Both the position numbers and the translations under genes were made by a program. The notes under the pieces are model-generated. The model saw nothing but the letters and a program-made list of their open reading frames with translations. It was not told the origin of the DNA and did no database searches. From Candidatus Sulfopaludibacter sp. SbA3 (lineage in GTDB: Bacteria > Acidobacteriota > Terriglobia > Bryobacterales > Bryobacteraceae): a stretch of DNA of 7,145 bases. The stretch covers positions 1 to 7,145 of the forward strand of contig CAMDKT010000313.1 of assembly GCA_945900935.1 (NCBI GenBank), given 5' to 3'. Position 1 is the first letter of the stretch; every line of letters begins with the position of its first letter. Shown piece by piece: positions 6,506 to 7,145 of the stretch.

Positions 6506-6851
6506 GTTGACGCCATCGCTTGCGTATCGCGCTGATGTGTGCGTACCGCCAATGCCCCGACAGCACCGATAGCAGAATCGTCCCCAGCACATCCCGCTTC
6601 CGCGGCGCGTTGGGGCTCTTATACTGCAGCGGACACTCCTCGACCCATTTATCGAATTGCTCGCTGGTCTTCAAAAACTCGATGAAGAATGGCATCTGCC
6701 CCAAGCTGCTCACCGCCGCTCCTGGCACCCACTTCACCTGGATTTTTCCCGCGAACGTATCCACGCTCCCGTCTGTTTCCGCCGTCTCGATACCCGCCGG
6801 AAACGGCTCACCCATCGGGTACACCGCAATCAAAGCCTTCTCGTCGTTCAT
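6506..6851 (-). pseudogene. N-terminal fragment of a second DDE transposase, frameshifted and cut by the IS
   Basis: From the ATG at 6851 about 110 codons read as the start of a transposase of a type frequent in soil bacteria: VDTFAGKIQVKW (30-41), SLGQMPFFIEFLKTSEQFDK (49-68), KSPNAPRKRDVLGTILLSV (78-96), then GHWRYAHISAIR (99-110). The catalytic residues lie further on and are missing. After AIR the frame continues with unrelated residues into the IS repeat, but dropping one A near 6520 gives AIRSDGVNP, which fits the expected continuation. So there is a one-base frameshift just before the junction. The IS begins right after that NP. The protein resembles neither the IS1380-type transposase nor Tn3 TnpA; I do not assign its family. 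Recognition rests on remembered family phrases. Confidence 0.6.
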
Positions 6852-7104
6852 CTTGAACAGTATTAACGACTTTGCCGCTCAAGCCAAGCAGGTAACTGCC
6901 GCTTTTAGGATGAAGGGCGTGAGGGAGTGCCGGGTTCGCTTCCTGGAGTTTGAAGTTGGAAACGACAATATCGGGTTCTTCGCTGTTTCATGTGGGTAAG
7001 GCCGGGAGACAGGATGGATTTGCTCTTCTACATAGTCCATTTAGATTCACCGGGTTAGGCTAACAAGCTGAACAAAGCCAAGGATTCCTGGTATAAAGTC
7101 TTAG
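6852..7104. other. Non-coding segment upstream of the broken transposase
   Basis: I see no supported gene on either strand. The longer open frame crossing this segment on the plus strand (6520-6999) is antisense to the broken transposase and is taken as a shadow. A promoter-like TATAAA lies at 7092-7097, with a weak TGAACA at 7069-7074 seventeen bases upstream. One end of the element that carried the broken transposase may lie here, but without a partner repeat it cannot be placed. Confidence 0.3.
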
Positions 7105-7145
7105 ATGGAATTGACGGAATTCACAGGCGAAGCACTCATGGAAAT
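7105..7145 (+). CDS. Possible 5' end of an unidentified ORF, cut by the window edge
   Basis: An ATG at 7105, preceded in frame by a TAG stop, opens 13 complete codons (MELTEFTGEALME) that run off the window. There is no clear Shine-Dalgarno; the nearest support is the TATAAA box at 7092-7097, which would give an almost leaderless message. Thirteen residues are too few to name a family. It may be chance. Confidence 0.2.
   Translation, partial: MELTEFTGEALME

Noticed and set aside
6520..6999. 159-aa plus-strand open frame antisense to the broken transposase
   Set aside because: No recognisable motif or ribosome binding site; most of it mirrors the transposase fragment, whose phrases are recognised.
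1..7145. CRISPR array, tRNA or rRNA genes, toxin-antitoxin or defence genes
   Set aside because: No regularly spaced repeats, no RNA-gene signatures and no matching protein motifs were seen on either strand.

Overview
The window looks like an accessory region of a GC-rich Acidobacteriota chromosome, most likely the Solibacteres/Bryobacteraceae side. The main reason is a divergent gene pair typical of that phylum: an Oar-like TonB-dependent receptor with an N-terminal carboxypeptidase-regulatory-like domain, next to an FG-GAP/VCBS-repeat protein with an ASPIC/UnbV (CRTAC1-like) C-terminus. The assignment rests on gene content and is inference; no rRNA or tRNA gene is present.

Layout from left to right. 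Positions 1-130 are AT-richer and hold no recognisable gene. A minus-strand receptor gene (131-2671) has a good N-terminus: signal peptide, Shine-Dalgarno, regulatory-like domain and plug. It stops at 846 aa inside the beta-barrel, so the last part of the barrel is missing and the left edge of the window is probably a rearrangement junction. A 76-bp intergenic region (2672-2747) with overlapping promoter-like elements and a 13-bp palindrome separates it from the plus-strand CRTAC1-like gene (2748-4412), which appears intact with seven DxDxDG-type propeller repeats.

From about 4489 the window becomes a pile-up of mobile elements. First comes a candidate Tn3-family terminal inverted repeat overlapping the stop codon of a tnpA remnant, of which only the last 50 codons survive (4522-4674, minus). 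Next is an apparently complete IS1380-family insertion sequence of about 1.83 kb (4676-6505), with 18/19-matching terminal inverted repeats and an intact 477-aa DDE transposase. Its GTG start overlaps the stop of a three-codon leader ORF that carries the better ribosome binding site. Abutting the right IS end is the N-terminal third of a second, unrelated DDE transposase (6506-6851, minus), which also has a one-base frameshift near the junction. The two IS flanks belong to different transposases and no target-site duplication is visible, so this is not a simple insertion. The last 290 bases contain no clear gene apart from a possible start of a plus-strand ORF at 7105 that runs off the window.

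Functionally, the receptor and CRTAC1-like protein would both be exported (outer membrane and periplasm/surface). They may once have worked together in uptake or surface binding of a polymer, but the receptor is probably no longer functional. I found no convincing new defence, CRISPR or biosynthetic system. The most interesting signals are the chimeric transposon junction, the leader minicistron of the IS transposase, and the compact divergent promoter.
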